A stretch of DNA of 46,866 nucleotides from an uncultured Muribaculaceae bacterium (GTDB lineage: Bacteria > Bacteroidota > Bacteroidia > Bacteroidales > Muribaculaceae), in assembly GCA_944321725.1 (NCBI GenBank), contig CALUMI010000016.1, positions 1 to 46,866 of the forward strand. The letters are read 5' to 3'. The notes under the pieces were generated by a model. The model searched no databases and was not told the origin of the DNA. It saw only the letters and a list, made by a program, of their open reading frames with translations. Below are positions 25,917 through 33,744 of this stretch, piece by piece (within the stretch, counting starts at the first letter, position 1; each line of letters begins with the position of its first letter). The translations under genes were made by a program, and so were the position numbers.

Positions 25917-25991
25917 TCGGGGTGAAAGGATTCGAACCTTCGACCCCCTGCTCCCAAAGCAGGTGCGCTAACCGGACTGCGCTACGCCCCG
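25917..25991 (-). tRNA. tRNA-Pro (UGG)
   Basis: A 75-base cloverleaf with anticodon TGG in CTTTGGGAG, T loop TTCGAAT and discriminator A; CCA is not encoded. The acceptor stem CGGGGCG pairs with CACCCCG, leaving a C-A mismatch at pair 6-67, so the stem is imperfect on its 3' strand. It has a strong promoter just upstream. The 3' side faces the tape-measure fragment. Confidence 0.93.
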
Positions 25992-26013
25992 AATACGTTA
26001 CAACAAACGTGGT

Positions 26014-26046
26014 GCAAAAGTATGTCATTTTTCAGTCTTCTGCAAA
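26014..26046 (-). promoter_or_regulatory. Promoter of tRNA-Pro
   Basis: On the minus strand, TTTG (26046-26043), 20 bases, TACTTTTGC (26022-26014): full match, 22 bases before the tRNA. Confidence 0.82.
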
Positions 26047-26147
26047 TTTTTGCCTGTCAAAATCGAAAATCAGGTTTGTTTTTCAAAAATCACAGTCGTT
26101 TCTATGCAATTATCGGCGGTTATCACTAATTTTACGGGTAAAATTCT

Positions 26148-27134
26148 ATGACAAATATGAAAAATGTCTTGGTGACAGGTGCCGACGGTTTCATCGGCTC
26201 GCACCTTACGGAAATGCTGCTTGCCGAAGGATGCAATGTTAAAGCTCTGAGCGTCTACAACTCGTTCAACTATTGGGGTTGGTTAGACGATGTGCGCCAT
26301 CCCGCGCTGCAAGTGGTCAACGGCGATGTGCGCGACGCCAACTTCTGCCGCGAGATAACGCGCGGATGCGACACCGTGTTCCACCTCGCCGCACTGATTG
26401 CCATACCCTACAGCTATGTGGCGCCTGACAGCTACGTGGACACCAACATAAAAGGCACGCTCAACATTTGTCAGGCCGCGCGCGACTGCGGTGTGGAGCG
26501 GCTTATAGTGACATCCACATCCGAAGTCTACGGCACAGCCCGCTACGTGCCTATCGACGAGCGACACCCCAAACAGCCGCAATCACCATATTCCGCCACA
26601 AAAATCGGAGCCGACGCGATAGCCGAAAGTTTCTACAACGCTTTCAATCTGCCGGTTGTCATCGCCCGCCCGTTCAACACTTACGGTCCGCGGCAGTCGG
26701 CCCGCGCCATAATCCCCACGATAATCACACAGATAGCCAACGGAGTAAAGCAAATAAAAGTGGGCGACCTCACACCCACACGCGACTTCAACTATGTCAA
26801 AGACACTTGCCGCGGATTCATCGCGTTGGCAAAAGCCGAAGGAGTGGAAGGAATGGAAATCAACATTTGCAGCAAAAGCGAGATTTCCATGCGTGACACG
26901 CTCGAAACAATACGCCGCCTGATGAACGCCGATGTGGAATATGTGCAGGACACGGCGCGACTACGCCCGAAAAACTCCGAAGTGTTCCGCCTGTTCGGCG
27001 ACAACACCAAAATATGCGGTCTGACCGAATGGCGTCCTCAATACTCGCTTGAAGACGGTTTGAGAGAAACCATCAAATGGTTCTCCGACCCGGCAAATCT
27101 CGCAAAATACAAATACGACATATACAACCGATGA
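26148..27134 (+). CDS. legB: NAD-dependent 4,6-dehydratase, LegB-like (nonulosonic acid pathway)
   Basis: A 328-residue short-chain dehydrogenase/reductase of the extended type. The Rossmann motif is TGADGFIG (residues 10-17), and the catalytic pattern has TSTSEVYG followed by SPYSATKIGAD (YxxxK). The segments LSVYNSFNYWGWLDD, HLAALIAIPYSYVAPDSYVD and RPFNTYGPRQSARAIIPTI match the LegB family, which makes the 4-keto-6-deoxy intermediate in legionaminic-acid-type biosynthesis from a nucleotide-activated GlcNAc. It opens a three-gene cluster and overlaps the next gene by four bases. A second ATG at 26157 is also possible. A TAATTTTAC box upstream may be a variant -7. Confidence 0.85.
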   Translation: MTNMKNVLVTGADGFIGSHLTEMLLAEGCNVKALSVYNSFNYWGWLDDVRHPALQVVNGDVRDANFCREITRGCDTVFHLAALIAIPYSYVAPDSYVDTNIKGTLNICQAARDCGVERLIVTSTSEVYGTARYVPIDERHPKQPQSPYSATKIGADAIAESFYNAFNLPVVIARPFNTYGPRQSARAIIPTIITQIANGVKQIKVGDLTPTRDFNYVKDTCRGFIALAKAEGVEGMEINICSKSEISMRDTLETIRRLMNADVEYVQDTARLRPKNSEVFRLFGDNTKICGLTEWRPQYSLEDGLRETIKWFSDPANLAKYKYDIYNR

Positions 27135-28090
27135 AACGGAAGGCAAACATTCTGATGCTCGGCGGAGCAAAGCGTGTGTCGCTCGCACGGCTGCTCATAG
27201 CGGCGGGACAGCGCATGGAAATCGAGGTGAAAATTTTCAGCTCGGAAATAATGTCCGAAGTACCGATTTCATGCGTTGGAACCGTAGTGAAAGGCACGCG
27301 TTGGAGCGACTCCGACATTTTCGACAACCTGTCAGCGACCATAAGGCGGCATGACATCGGCATTGTACTCCCGTTTGTCGACGGAGCCATAGAAATATGC
27401 TCCCGCCTGAAAGAAATGCATCCGGATGTGTTCATTCCTGTGTCATCGTTCGAAATGACACACGCAATGTTCGACAAAGCAGAAGCCGCCGAATTGTTCG
27501 GGCTCAACGGATTCGACATCCCCGCAACCTACAGCAACGACGATTTCCGTTTCCCGGCCATACTGAAACCACGCGAAGGCTCAGCCTCGAAAGGCATCAA
27601 AATTGTCAACAACCCCGACGAACTAAGCAAAATCAAAGATACCGGCAAATACCTTATTCAGGAATACATCGCTGATCGGGATGAATACACCGTTGACTGC
27701 TACGTGTCAGTTTTAAGCAAGAAAGTGCTTTGCGCGGTGCCGCGTTTGCGCATCTCCACATCGGGCGGAGAAGTCGACCGAACCGCTACGCGGCGCATAC
27801 CGGAACTAATCAGCAAATCAAGGCACATACTGACGGCATTGAATCTCGAAGGCCCCATAACCATACAATTCTTACACGACAAACAACGCGACCGTTACCT
27901 GCTCATGGAAATCAATCCGCGGTTGGGAGGCGGTGTGGTATGCTCAATCAACGCCGGCGCCGACATACCGGGAATGATTCTCAAGGAATGGCTCGGAGAA
28001 GAAGCAGAGCCATGCGATGATTGGCGCGACAACGCCTTGATGGCAAGATATTTCAGCGAAGTAATGTTCTACGAGAATGAAAAACAATAA
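27131..28090 (+). CDS. ATP-grasp family ligase in the nonulosonic-acid cluster
   Basis: A 319-residue protein with an N-terminal pre-ATP-grasp domain (NILMLGGAKRVSLARLL) and an ATP-grasp fold: PAILKPREGSASKGI as the ATP-lysine loop, YLIQEYIADRDEYTVDCYV, and LLMEINPRLGGGVVCSI with the metal-binding ENP-like triad. Such enzymes join a carboxylate to an amine or similar group with ATP. The ATG at 27131 overlaps the legB stop (ATGA), and its own stop overlaps neuB by 14 bases, so the three are tightly coupled. Its substrate is unknown; the context suggests an activated sugar or amino-sugar modification. Confidence 0.85.
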   Translation: MKRKANILMLGGAKRVSLARLLIAAGQRMEIEVKIFSSEIMSEVPISCVGTVVKGTRWSDSDIFDNLSATIRRHDIGIVLPFVDGAIEICSRLKEMHPDVFIPVSSFEMTHAMFDKAEAAELFGLNGFDIPATYSNDDFRFPAILKPREGSASKGIKIVNNPDELSKIKDTGKYLIQEYIADRDEYTVDCYVSVLSKKVLCAVPRLRISTSGGEVDRTATRRIPELISKSRHILTALNLEGPITIQFLHDKQRDRYLLMEINPRLGGGVVCSINAGADIPGMILKEWLGEEAEPCDDWRDNALMARYFSEVMFYENEKQ

Positions 28091-29087
28091 AGTTATAATA
28101 ATAGCCGAAGCCGGTGTGAACCACAACGGCAACTACGACCTCGCGCTCCGCATGGTCGATGAGGCGAAACGCGCGGGTGCCGACTACGTAAAATTCCAGA
28201 CGGCAAAACCGGAACTCGTAATATCCTCATTCGCTCCAAAAGCGGAATACCAAAAAGAAACCACAGGCGAAAACGAAAGCCAGCTTGAAATGTGCAAAGC
28301 AATCCACCTGCCGCTCACCGACTATCGCCTGCTGAAAGGACATTGCGACAAGATTGGAATAGGATTTATGAGCACACCGTTCGACTTGGTGTCGATCGAC
28401 GTGCTTGAGCCGCTCGACATGGATTACTACAAAATTCCCTCCGGCGAAATCACAAACCTGCCCTATCTGCGGAAAATAGCGTCGAAAGGCCGCCGGGTAA
28501 TACTGTCGACAGGCATGTGCGAAATCCCGGAGATAGAGGCGGCATTGCAGGTGCTCGAACAGGGCGGACTGCGGCGCGACGACATCACTGTGCTGCATTG
28601 CAACACTGAGTATCCTACACCGATGCGTGACGTAAATCTGCGCGCCATGCTCGACATCCGCGACACGCTCGGCGTAGCGGTAGGCTATTCCGACCATACA
28701 AAAGGCATCGAGGTGCCTGTTGCAGCAGTAGCGTTGGGGGCAAAAGTAATCGAAAAACATTTCACCCTCGACAAGACAATGCCCGGACCCGACCACAAAG
28801 CGTCGCTCGAACCCGGCGAGCTGAAAGCGATGGTCGATGCCATTCGCAACATCGAACAGGCACTCGGCGACGGCAAAAAGCATGTCACAGCCTCCGAGCG
28901 TCCGAACATCATCGTGGCGCGCAAAAGCATCGTGGCTGCCCGCAGCATAAGGAAAGGCGAAACACTCACAGAAGAAAACATCACCGTAAAACGTCCCGGC
29001 AACGGAATCTCTCCAATGCACTGGGACGAGGTGCTCGGCACACGCGCCGTCCGCGACTTCGCCTACGACGAGCTCATCGAATTGTAA
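28077..29087 (+). CDS. neuB: N-acetylneuraminate/legionaminate synthase family protein
   Basis: A 336-residue NeuB/LegI-type synthase condensing phosphoenolpyruvate with an N-acyl hexose to give a nine-carbon nonulosonic acid. The TIM-barrel part has IIAEAGVNHNGNYDLA, GADYVKFQTAKPELV, YKIPSGEITNLPYL, LSTGMCEIPEIE and HCNTEYPTPMRDVNL, GYSDHTKG, and KVIEKHFTLDKTMPGPDH. A C-terminal SAF (antifreeze-like) domain follows from about residue 285 (RKSIVAARSIRKGETLTEENI). Whether the product is sialic, legionaminic or another acid cannot be told. LegB nearby favours legionaminic-type. Confidence 0.9.
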   Translation: MKNNKVIIIAEAGVNHNGNYDLALRMVDEAKRAGADYVKFQTAKPELVISSFAPKAEYQKETTGENESQLEMCKAIHLPLTDYRLLKGHCDKIGIGFMSTPFDLVSIDVLEPLDMDYYKIPSGEITNLPYLRKIASKGRRVILSTGMCEIPEIEAALQVLEQGGLRRDDITVLHCNTEYPTPMRDVNLRAMLDIRDTLGVAVGYSDHTKGIEVPVAAVALGAKVIEKHFTLDKTMPGPDHKASLEPGELKAMVDAIRNIEQALGDGKKHVTASERPNIIVARKSIVAARSIRKGETLTEENITVKRPGNGISPMHWDEVLGTRAVRDFAYDELIEL

Positions 29088-29202
29088 ATCACAGATAATC
29101 CACCAAAAAGACAGACTTTTTATAAAGCCTTTTTACGGGGATTACATGAAAGAAGCCACAAAAACAGATATGCGCCACTTCATCATACAGAGTCGAAAAA
29201 AC

Positions 29203-29237
29203 GGAGAGGCACTGCCATTTCCCGGCACTGCCTCTCC
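29203..29237 (-). terminator. Strong hairpin followed by T6 on the minus strand
   Basis: GGAGAGGCA (29203-29211) pairs with TGCCTCTCC (29229-29237), with an inner TGCC/GGCA. On the minus strand it is followed by GTTTTTTCG. It faces no annotated leftward gene except the small reading frame at 29279-29344. On the plus strand it could also help end the neuB transcript. Confidence 0.6.
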
Positions 29238-29269
29238 CGATTATCACACAAAATGTCTCTAATTCCCAA

Positions 29270-29292
29270 TTAAAAAGCCTATTTATAGGCTT
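29270..29292 (-). terminator. Terminator-like hairpin overlapping the end of the 21-codon frame
   Basis: AAGCCTAT (29275-29282) pairs with ATAGGCTT (29285-29292), then T5 on the minus strand (29276-29272). It includes the TAG stop of the small frame. Confidence 0.6.
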
Positions 29293-29344
29293 CCGCCGTC
29301 GTGGAAAAATACCACTTGGCTACCTTAACAACAAACCTTTTCAT
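29279..29344 (-). CDS. Candidate 21-residue small protein
   Basis: An ATG at 29344 opens MKRFVVKVAKWYFSTTAEAY plus a final Lys, then TAG. A consensus -7 box (TATATTTGC, 29450-29442) lies about 100 bases upstream on the same strand, and a terminator overlaps the stop. The promoter, frame and terminator together make a plausible mini-gene in a gap that is otherwise empty (29088-29682). Alternatively it may be a fragment of a longer gene or a non-coding RNA; I do not recognise a family with certainty. Confidence 0.35.
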   Translation of the reverse strand: MKRFVVKVAKWYFSTTAEAYK

Positions 29345-29441
29345 AACACAATCTTTTTAATACCTAAAACCTAACTAAAAACCTAACAGAAATCTTTCTT
29401 ATATGTATACAAACAAAAAGTATTCCAATCTTTTTTACGTT

Positions 29442-29450
29442 GCAAATATA
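29442..29450 (-). promoter_or_regulatory. -7 box facing the 21-codon frame
   Basis: TATATTTGC on the minus strand, exact match to TAnnTTTGC; no clear -33. Confidence 0.45.
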
Positions 29451-29631
29451 ACAACTATACAAATAAGATGTGCTGTAAAAATATGTTTTTTAGCATATTT
29501 TTAACACTATTCAAACCAATCGGACATTTTATAATCTGTTGCCCACAATATTTTCAGTGCCACATTGGCATTTTACCGTTCTGCTTTTCTGCCCGCCGCA
29601 ACCTTTCATACGGAATAATCCCCCTGCCATA

Positions 29632-29664
29632 CTTGCCAAAACACACCATTTGCAGTAATTTTGC
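29632..29664 (+). promoter_or_regulatory. Promoter of the DUF5672 gene
   Basis: CTTG (29632-29635), 20 bases, TAATTTTGC (29656-29664), 18 bases before the ATG. Confidence 0.65.
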
Positions 29665-29682
29665 GCAACAAAACCACCAAGC

Positions 29683-30450
29683 ATGACACCGGTAAAAGTC
29701 ATAATCCCACTCTATAAAGAGCAATTGCCACTCGCTGAAAAAGCCGCGCTTGACAACAACATCAAGGCTCTTTCAGCCCATCCCATAGTGTTCATAAAGC
29801 CGGAGGGGACAGACGTGTCGGGCATAACAGGCGCATACCCGGAAGCCGGTGTAATGGAAGTGACCACAGAGTGGCTCGGCACAAAAAAAGGCATTGCCGG
29901 CTACAATGAGATGATGATGTCGGCTGATTTCTACGGCATGTTCACCGACACGGAATACTTGCTAATCTGCCACACCGACGCATGGATTTTCCGCGACGAG
30001 CTCAAAGAATGAACCAACAAGGGATATGACATTGTGGCAGCCCCGTGGCCTACGCGTCCGCGCTACAAACGCTTCCCAATAAAACAACTCATCTCACTCA
30101 ATTCCAAAATTCATCCCGGCAGGATTTCCCGGTACGAGCGTTGCGGAAAAGTTGGCAACGGAGGCCTGTCACTGCGCAGAACAGCGGCTCTTTTGGCAGC
30201 ATGTCAGACCTACGCGGAAGAAATAGCACGTTTCAACAGTCTGCCCGACGTTATCCACAATGAGGACATCTTTTGGGCGACCATCCCTAAAGAATTCAAT
30301 TATCCTGACGAGAAAACCGCGCTGAAATTCGCTTTCGACATAAAACCACGGCTATGCTACTCGCTCAACGGCAAACACCTTCCGATGGGATGTCACGGCT
30401 ACATGCACAAAAGCCGCCAAAAATTCTGGAGGCAATTTATTCCGTTCTGA
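29683..30450 (+). pseudogene. DUF5672 glycosyltransferase-like gene interrupted by one in-frame TGA
   Basis: The reading frame from ATG 29683 to the stop at 30450 matches the DUF5672 family from end to end: VKVIIPLYKEQLP at the start, then IVFIKPEG, AGYNEMMMSADFYGMFTDTE and CHTDAWIFRDELKE. It is cut by a TGA at 30010-30012. The next codons (TNKGYDIVAAPWPTRPR, VGNGGLSLRR, HNEDIFWA) continue in the same frame without any shift. In family members the codon after the DELK-type segment encodes tryptophan (as in DELKYWCDKGYD), so a single TGG-to-TGA change explains it. The protein would be truncated at 109 residues. The promoter is intact. Confidence 0.85.
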
Positions 30451-30580
30451 CCGCTCACGCCAAATAAAAGCCACTCCCCTTTGTTCAGTTACCGGTTTAC
30501 ATTTTCTTCCGATTAAAGAACGACCTGTATTTGAAACTTATTACTTTTTAATTTAAGATTCAGTTATTAGGCCTATCTAA

Positions 30581-31174
30581 TCAGCAGACTAATGAAATCA
30601 GGTCAAAGTACATTAGCCGTGTCCGCAATTTTGTGTCCTTATCAAATCCGGTATTTTCTGCTTCTTGACTTTCACTGGAAAACAGAAATGTAAAACCGTT
30701 CTTTTGGTAATATCCCAATGGTATTTCCTCATTATAGGCATCCACAATAAGAAAACGGCAACCTGTCTTGTTGTTTGCGTCGATAAACCACGACTTGATA
30801 AACTCCAATAATTCGCTGCCAATACCACGATGAGCGAAGTTCACGTTGATGCCCAACCTTCCAATCAGTACACCCGGATAGCGGCGCATCTGTTTGGAAT
30901 AGGGGATATTCTTATGAACTTTTTTCTCCCTACTGTTAGGAAGCATGTCCACGCGAATGCTGTCGTCCGAAAGCGTAAAGGCACAAACAATGACAGACAT
31001 ATCTTCATCCAACCTAAAACAATAGCTTTTTCCTAACATTTGCTTGCTGTAAAGCGGAGCGTCATGCCGAAAAAACTCGTCTAAATCGACGTTGCCACAT
31101 GAAAAGGGGCTGCATCCCGCGATGACTTCCTCATCTAATGGAGAGAAACTGCATTTATCCAACAGAAATCCCAT
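30581..31174 (-). CDS. GNAT acetyltransferase, toxin of a toxin-antitoxin pair
   Basis: A 197-residue GNAT protein. The acetyl-CoA-binding motif is in VLIGRLGINVNFAHRGIGSEL (residues 102-122), and YYQKNGF near residue 155 carries the C-terminal tyrosine seen in GNAT toxins. The opening (LDEEVIAGCSPFSCGNVDLDEFF) and length resemble TacT/AtaT-like toxins, which acetylate charged tRNA to block translation; the exact target here is unknown. The ATG at 31174 is chosen because it begins the GNAT fold and falls just beyond the stop of the 52-residue upstream gene, with which it forms a pair. Confidence 0.78.
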   Translation of the reverse strand: MGFLLDKCSFSPLDEEVIAGCSPFSCGNVDLDEFFRHDAPLYSKQMLGKSYCFRLDEDMSVIVCAFTLSDDSIRVDMLPNSREKKVHKNIPYSKQMRRYPGVLIGRLGINVNFAHRGIGSELLEFIKSWFIDANNKTGCRFLIVDAYNEEIPLGYYQKNGFTFLFSSESQEAENTGFDKDTKLRTRLMYFDLISLVC

Positions 31175-31176
31175 GC

Positions 31177-31335
31177 CTACAACATCTTGGCTTTTTTCAA
31201 TATGGCACGGGCTATTTTCACCTGTTTGGTAAAATCGGTCTTCCCCTTGTTCCGGTAAGCCTTGTCCGCCTCTTTCACGAAACGCTCGGCTTCCTTTCCT
31301 CTCAGTGTGGGAATTGCTTTGATTTCTAATGCCAT
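31177..31335 (-). CDS. 52-residue antitoxin-like protein upstream of the GNAT toxin
   Basis: An ATG at 31335 opens MALEIKAIPTLRGKEAERFV, then KEADKAYRNKGKTDFTKQVK and a basic helical tail ending AKML, with a stop at 31177. The next gene's ATG follows two bases after this stop. A small helical, charged partner directly before a GNAT gene, under a promoter covered by an inverted repeat, fits a toxin-antitoxin operon. I recognise this short protein as one that recurs next to GNAT genes in Bacteroidales, but that is from memory. It does not look like the usual ribbon-helix-helix DUF1778 antitoxin. Confidence 0.65.
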   Translation of the reverse strand: MALEIKAIPTLRGKEAERFVKEADKAYRNKGKTDFTKQVKIARAILKKAKML

Positions 31336-31359
31336 AATACGTTATCTTATTTTGTTTAT

Positions 31360-31391
31360 GCAAAGATAATGCAAATCAAGTGCAATGCAAA
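31360..31391 (-). promoter_or_regulatory. Promoter of the toxin-antitoxin pair
   Basis: On the minus strand, TTTG (31391-31388), 19 bases, TATCTTTGC (31368-31360): full consensus, 25 bases before the antitoxin ATG. The ATGCAAA word occurs at 31358, 31369 and 31385. Confidence 0.85.
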
Positions 31392-31413
31392 GAGCTCGAT
31401 CAATTTGCATTGC
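31382..31413. promoter_or_regulatory. Inverted repeat covering the -33 box (probable autoregulatory operator)
   Basis: GCAATGCAAA (31382-31391) and TTTGCATTGC (31404-31413) form a perfect 10-bp inverted repeat with a 12-base spacer. The left arm contains the -33 box of the toxin-antitoxin promoter, so a bound antitoxin or complex would block RNA polymerase. Confidence 0.65.
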
Positions 31414-31542
31414 CGAGATGCAGCTTATCTTATCCAAAGATAGCAATTTTTCCAAAATTTTGTTCTTCCACCGGTTTACGCTGTTGTTTGACAAGACAGT
31501 GGATGCGGTTAGACAGAAGCAAAGTTGAAAATTCCGTTTTCA

Positions 31543-31575
31543 TTTGTTTCTGCCCTCACCTTTCATTATCTTTGC
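31543..31575 (+). promoter_or_regulatory. Promoter of glgB
   Basis: TTTG (31543-31546), 20 bases, TATCTTTGC (31567-31575): full consensus, 39 bases before the glgB ATG. Confidence 0.88.
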
Positions 31576-31614
31576 CAACAGAGATTATAAACCAACTTAT
31601 ACACCATTATACCA

Positions 31615-33633
31615 ATGGAAAAAACTTTAGGAATCATACGCCACGACCCTTGGCTTGAGCCATACGCCGATGCCATTAAAGGTCGTCACGAGGACGCAAT
31701 TCGCAAAGAGGCCGAACTCGTCGGCAAAAACGGAAATCTCGTTGACTTCGCCAATGCCCACCAATATTTCGGGCTGCACAAGACAAAAACGGGATGGGTG
31801 TTCCGCGAATGGGCGCCAAACGCCACCGCCATTTACCTCATAGGCACATTCAACGATTGGAAAGAACGCGACGAGTACAAACTGACACGCGTCGACAACG
31901 GCTCTTGGGAAATCAAATTGCCGAAAGACGCCATGAGGCACGGCGACCTCTACAAACTAATGATGCACTGGGACGGAGGATGCGGAGAGCGGATACCGGC
32001 CTACGCCACACGCACCGTGCAAGACCCCGACACGCTGATTTTCTCCGCGCAGGTATGGTGCCCTGCACGCAAATATAAATTCAAGACCGACAATTTCAAG
32101 CCGCAAACCAATCCGCTGCTCATCTACGAATGCCATATCGGCATGGCGCAAGAGAAAGAAGGAGTGGGCACATACGAAGAATTTCGCAAGAACATATTGC
32201 CGCGCATAGCCGACGACGGATATAACGCCATCCAAATCATGGCAATACAGGAGCATCCCTACTACGGCTCATTCGGCTACCACGTTTCGAGTTTCTACGC
32301 GCCGTCGAGCAGGTTCGGCACGCCGGAAGACCTGAAACGGCTCATCGACGACGCCCACCAAAAAGGCATAGCGGTAATCATGGACATTGTACACTCACAT
32401 GCTGTAAAAAACGAGGTGGAAGGATTGGGGCGGTTCGACGGCAGCTATGACCAATATTTCTACGGCGACTCGCGCCGCGAGCATCCGGCATGGGACTCGC
32501 TATGCTTCGACTACGGAAAAAATCAGGTGCTGCATTTCCTCCTTTCAAACTGCAAATATTGGCTTGAGGAGTTCCACTTCGACGGATTCCGCTTCGACGG
32601 CGTCACCTCGATGCTCTACTATAATCACGGATTAGGACAGGCTTTCTCTTCCTACGACGATTACTACAACGGCGGACAGGACACCAACGCCATCACCTAC
32701 CTCACACTCGCCAACAAGCTCATCCACAAAGTCAATCCAAACGCGATAACCATCGCCGAAGAAATGAGCGGAATGCCCGGATTGGCCAACAAATTCAGCG
32801 ACGGAGGCATAGGCTTCGACTATCGGATGGCAATGGGAATACCGGATTTTTGGATTAAGACAATCAAAGAGAAAAAAGACGAGGATTGGAAGCCTACGGC
32901 CATTTTCTGGGAACTCACAAACCGCCGGGCCGACGAAAAGACAATCAACTATGCCGAAAGCCACGATCAGGCTCTCGTGGGCGACAAGACCATTATATTC
33001 CGCCTCATCGACTCCGAAATGTATTGGCACATGATGGTCGGCGACAACAATATGACTGTCGACAGGGGAATGGCTCTCCACAAAATGATACGGCTCGTGA
33101 CACTCGCCACAATCAACGGAGGCTACCTCAACTTCATGGGCAACGAGTTTGGGCATCCTGAATGGATTGATTTTCCGCGAGAGGGCAACGGCTGGTCATA
33201 CAAATATGCCCGCCGCCAATGGGATCTCGTCGACCGCGAGGATTTGAAATACAAATTTCTCGGACGCTTCGACCATGATATAATCCACCTCGTGCGCGGC
33301 GTGCGCAATTTTCAGGCCACACTGGTGGAGAAATTGTGGGACAAAGACGACGACCAAGTGCTTGCCTTCAAACGCGGCGACCTTGTATTCGTGTTCAGCT
33401 TCAACCCGTCGCAATCGTTCACAGGCTATGGGATACTTGCCCCACAGGGCGAGTACACGCACGTGATGAATTCCGACCAGCCGGAATACGGAGGCTATGG
33501 CAACATCGACCCGTCAATCAACCATCTCACCCAGCCAGATCCGCTCTACACACCTCACGGACTCGGTTGGCTGAAACTCTACATTCCGGCGCGGAGCGTT
33601 CAGGTGCTGCGGCTCAAGAAATCTAAAAAATGA
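31615..33633 (+). CDS. glgB: 1,4-alpha-glucan branching enzyme
   Basis: A 672-residue GH13 enzyme that creates alpha-1,6 branches in glycogen-like glucan. The N-terminal carbohydrate-binding module (about 50-160) contains WVFREWAPNATAIYLIGTFNDW. The catalytic barrel has DIVHSHAVKN, the nucleophile region FHFDGFRFDGVTSM, the acid region ITIAEEMSGMPG, and NYAESHDQALVGDKT. The C-terminal all-beta domain ends near RSVQVLRLKKSKK. The layout resembles the eukaryote-like GlgB type common in Bacteroidales. It stands alone with its own promoter and terminator. Confidence 0.95.
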   Translation: MEKTLGIIRHDPWLEPYADAIKGRHEDAIRKEAELVGKNGNLVDFANAHQYFGLHKTKTGWVFREWAPNATAIYLIGTFNDWKERDEYKLTRVDNGSWEIKLPKDAMRHGDLYKLMMHWDGGCGERIPAYATRTVQDPDTLIFSAQVWCPARKYKFKTDNFKPQTNPLLIYECHIGMAQEKEGVGTYEEFRKNILPRIADDGYNAIQIMAIQEHPYYGSFGYHVSSFYAPSSRFGTPEDLKRLIDDAHQKGIAVIMDIVHSHAVKNEVEGLGRFDGSYDQYFYGDSRREHPAWDSLCFDYGKNQVLHFLLSNCKYWLEEFHFDGFRFDGVTSMLYYNHGLGQAFSSYDDYYNGGQDTNAITYLTLANKLIHKVNPNAITIAEEMSGMPGLANKFSDGGIGFDYRMAMGIPDFWIKTIKEKKDEDWKPTAIFWELTNRRADEKTINYAESHDQALVGDKTIIFRLIDSEMYWHMMVGDNNMTVDRGMALHKMIRLVTLATINGGYLNFMGNEFGHPEWIDFPREGNGWSYKYARRQWDLVDREDLKYKFLGRFDHDIIHLVRGVRNFQATLVEKLWDKDDDQVLAFKRGDLVFVFSFNPSQSFTGYGILAPQGEYTHVMNSDQPEYGGYGNIDPSINHLTQPDPLYTPHGLGWLKLYIPARSVQVLRLKKSKK

Positions 33634-33671
33634 GCATAACGCCACGCCCGCAAAGCGCAGGCAAACAACAA

Positions 33672-33711
33672 AGCGAACCGGCCACCGCATTCACAAAGTG
33701 GCCGGTTCGCT
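33672..33711. terminator. Terminator between glgB and the esterase gene
   Basis: Perfect 14-bp stem, 33672-33685 with 33698-33711 (AGCGAACCGGCCAC and complement), 12-base loop. It lies between convergent genes. T-tracts are short on both sides. Confidence 0.78.
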
Positions 33712-33744
33712 TATTTCATGCTTCCAACAACTCAAAATCTCTGG

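Noticed and set aside
29468..29686. 72-codon frame before the DUF5672 gene
   Set aside because: Cysteine-rich and low-complexity, covers the DUF5672 promoter, no family resemblance.
30010..30012. TGA in the DUF5672 gene as selenocysteine or reassigned codon
   Set aside because: Other genes in the window end in TGA, homologues have tryptophan here, and there is no SECIS-like structure; a nonsense mutation is simpler.
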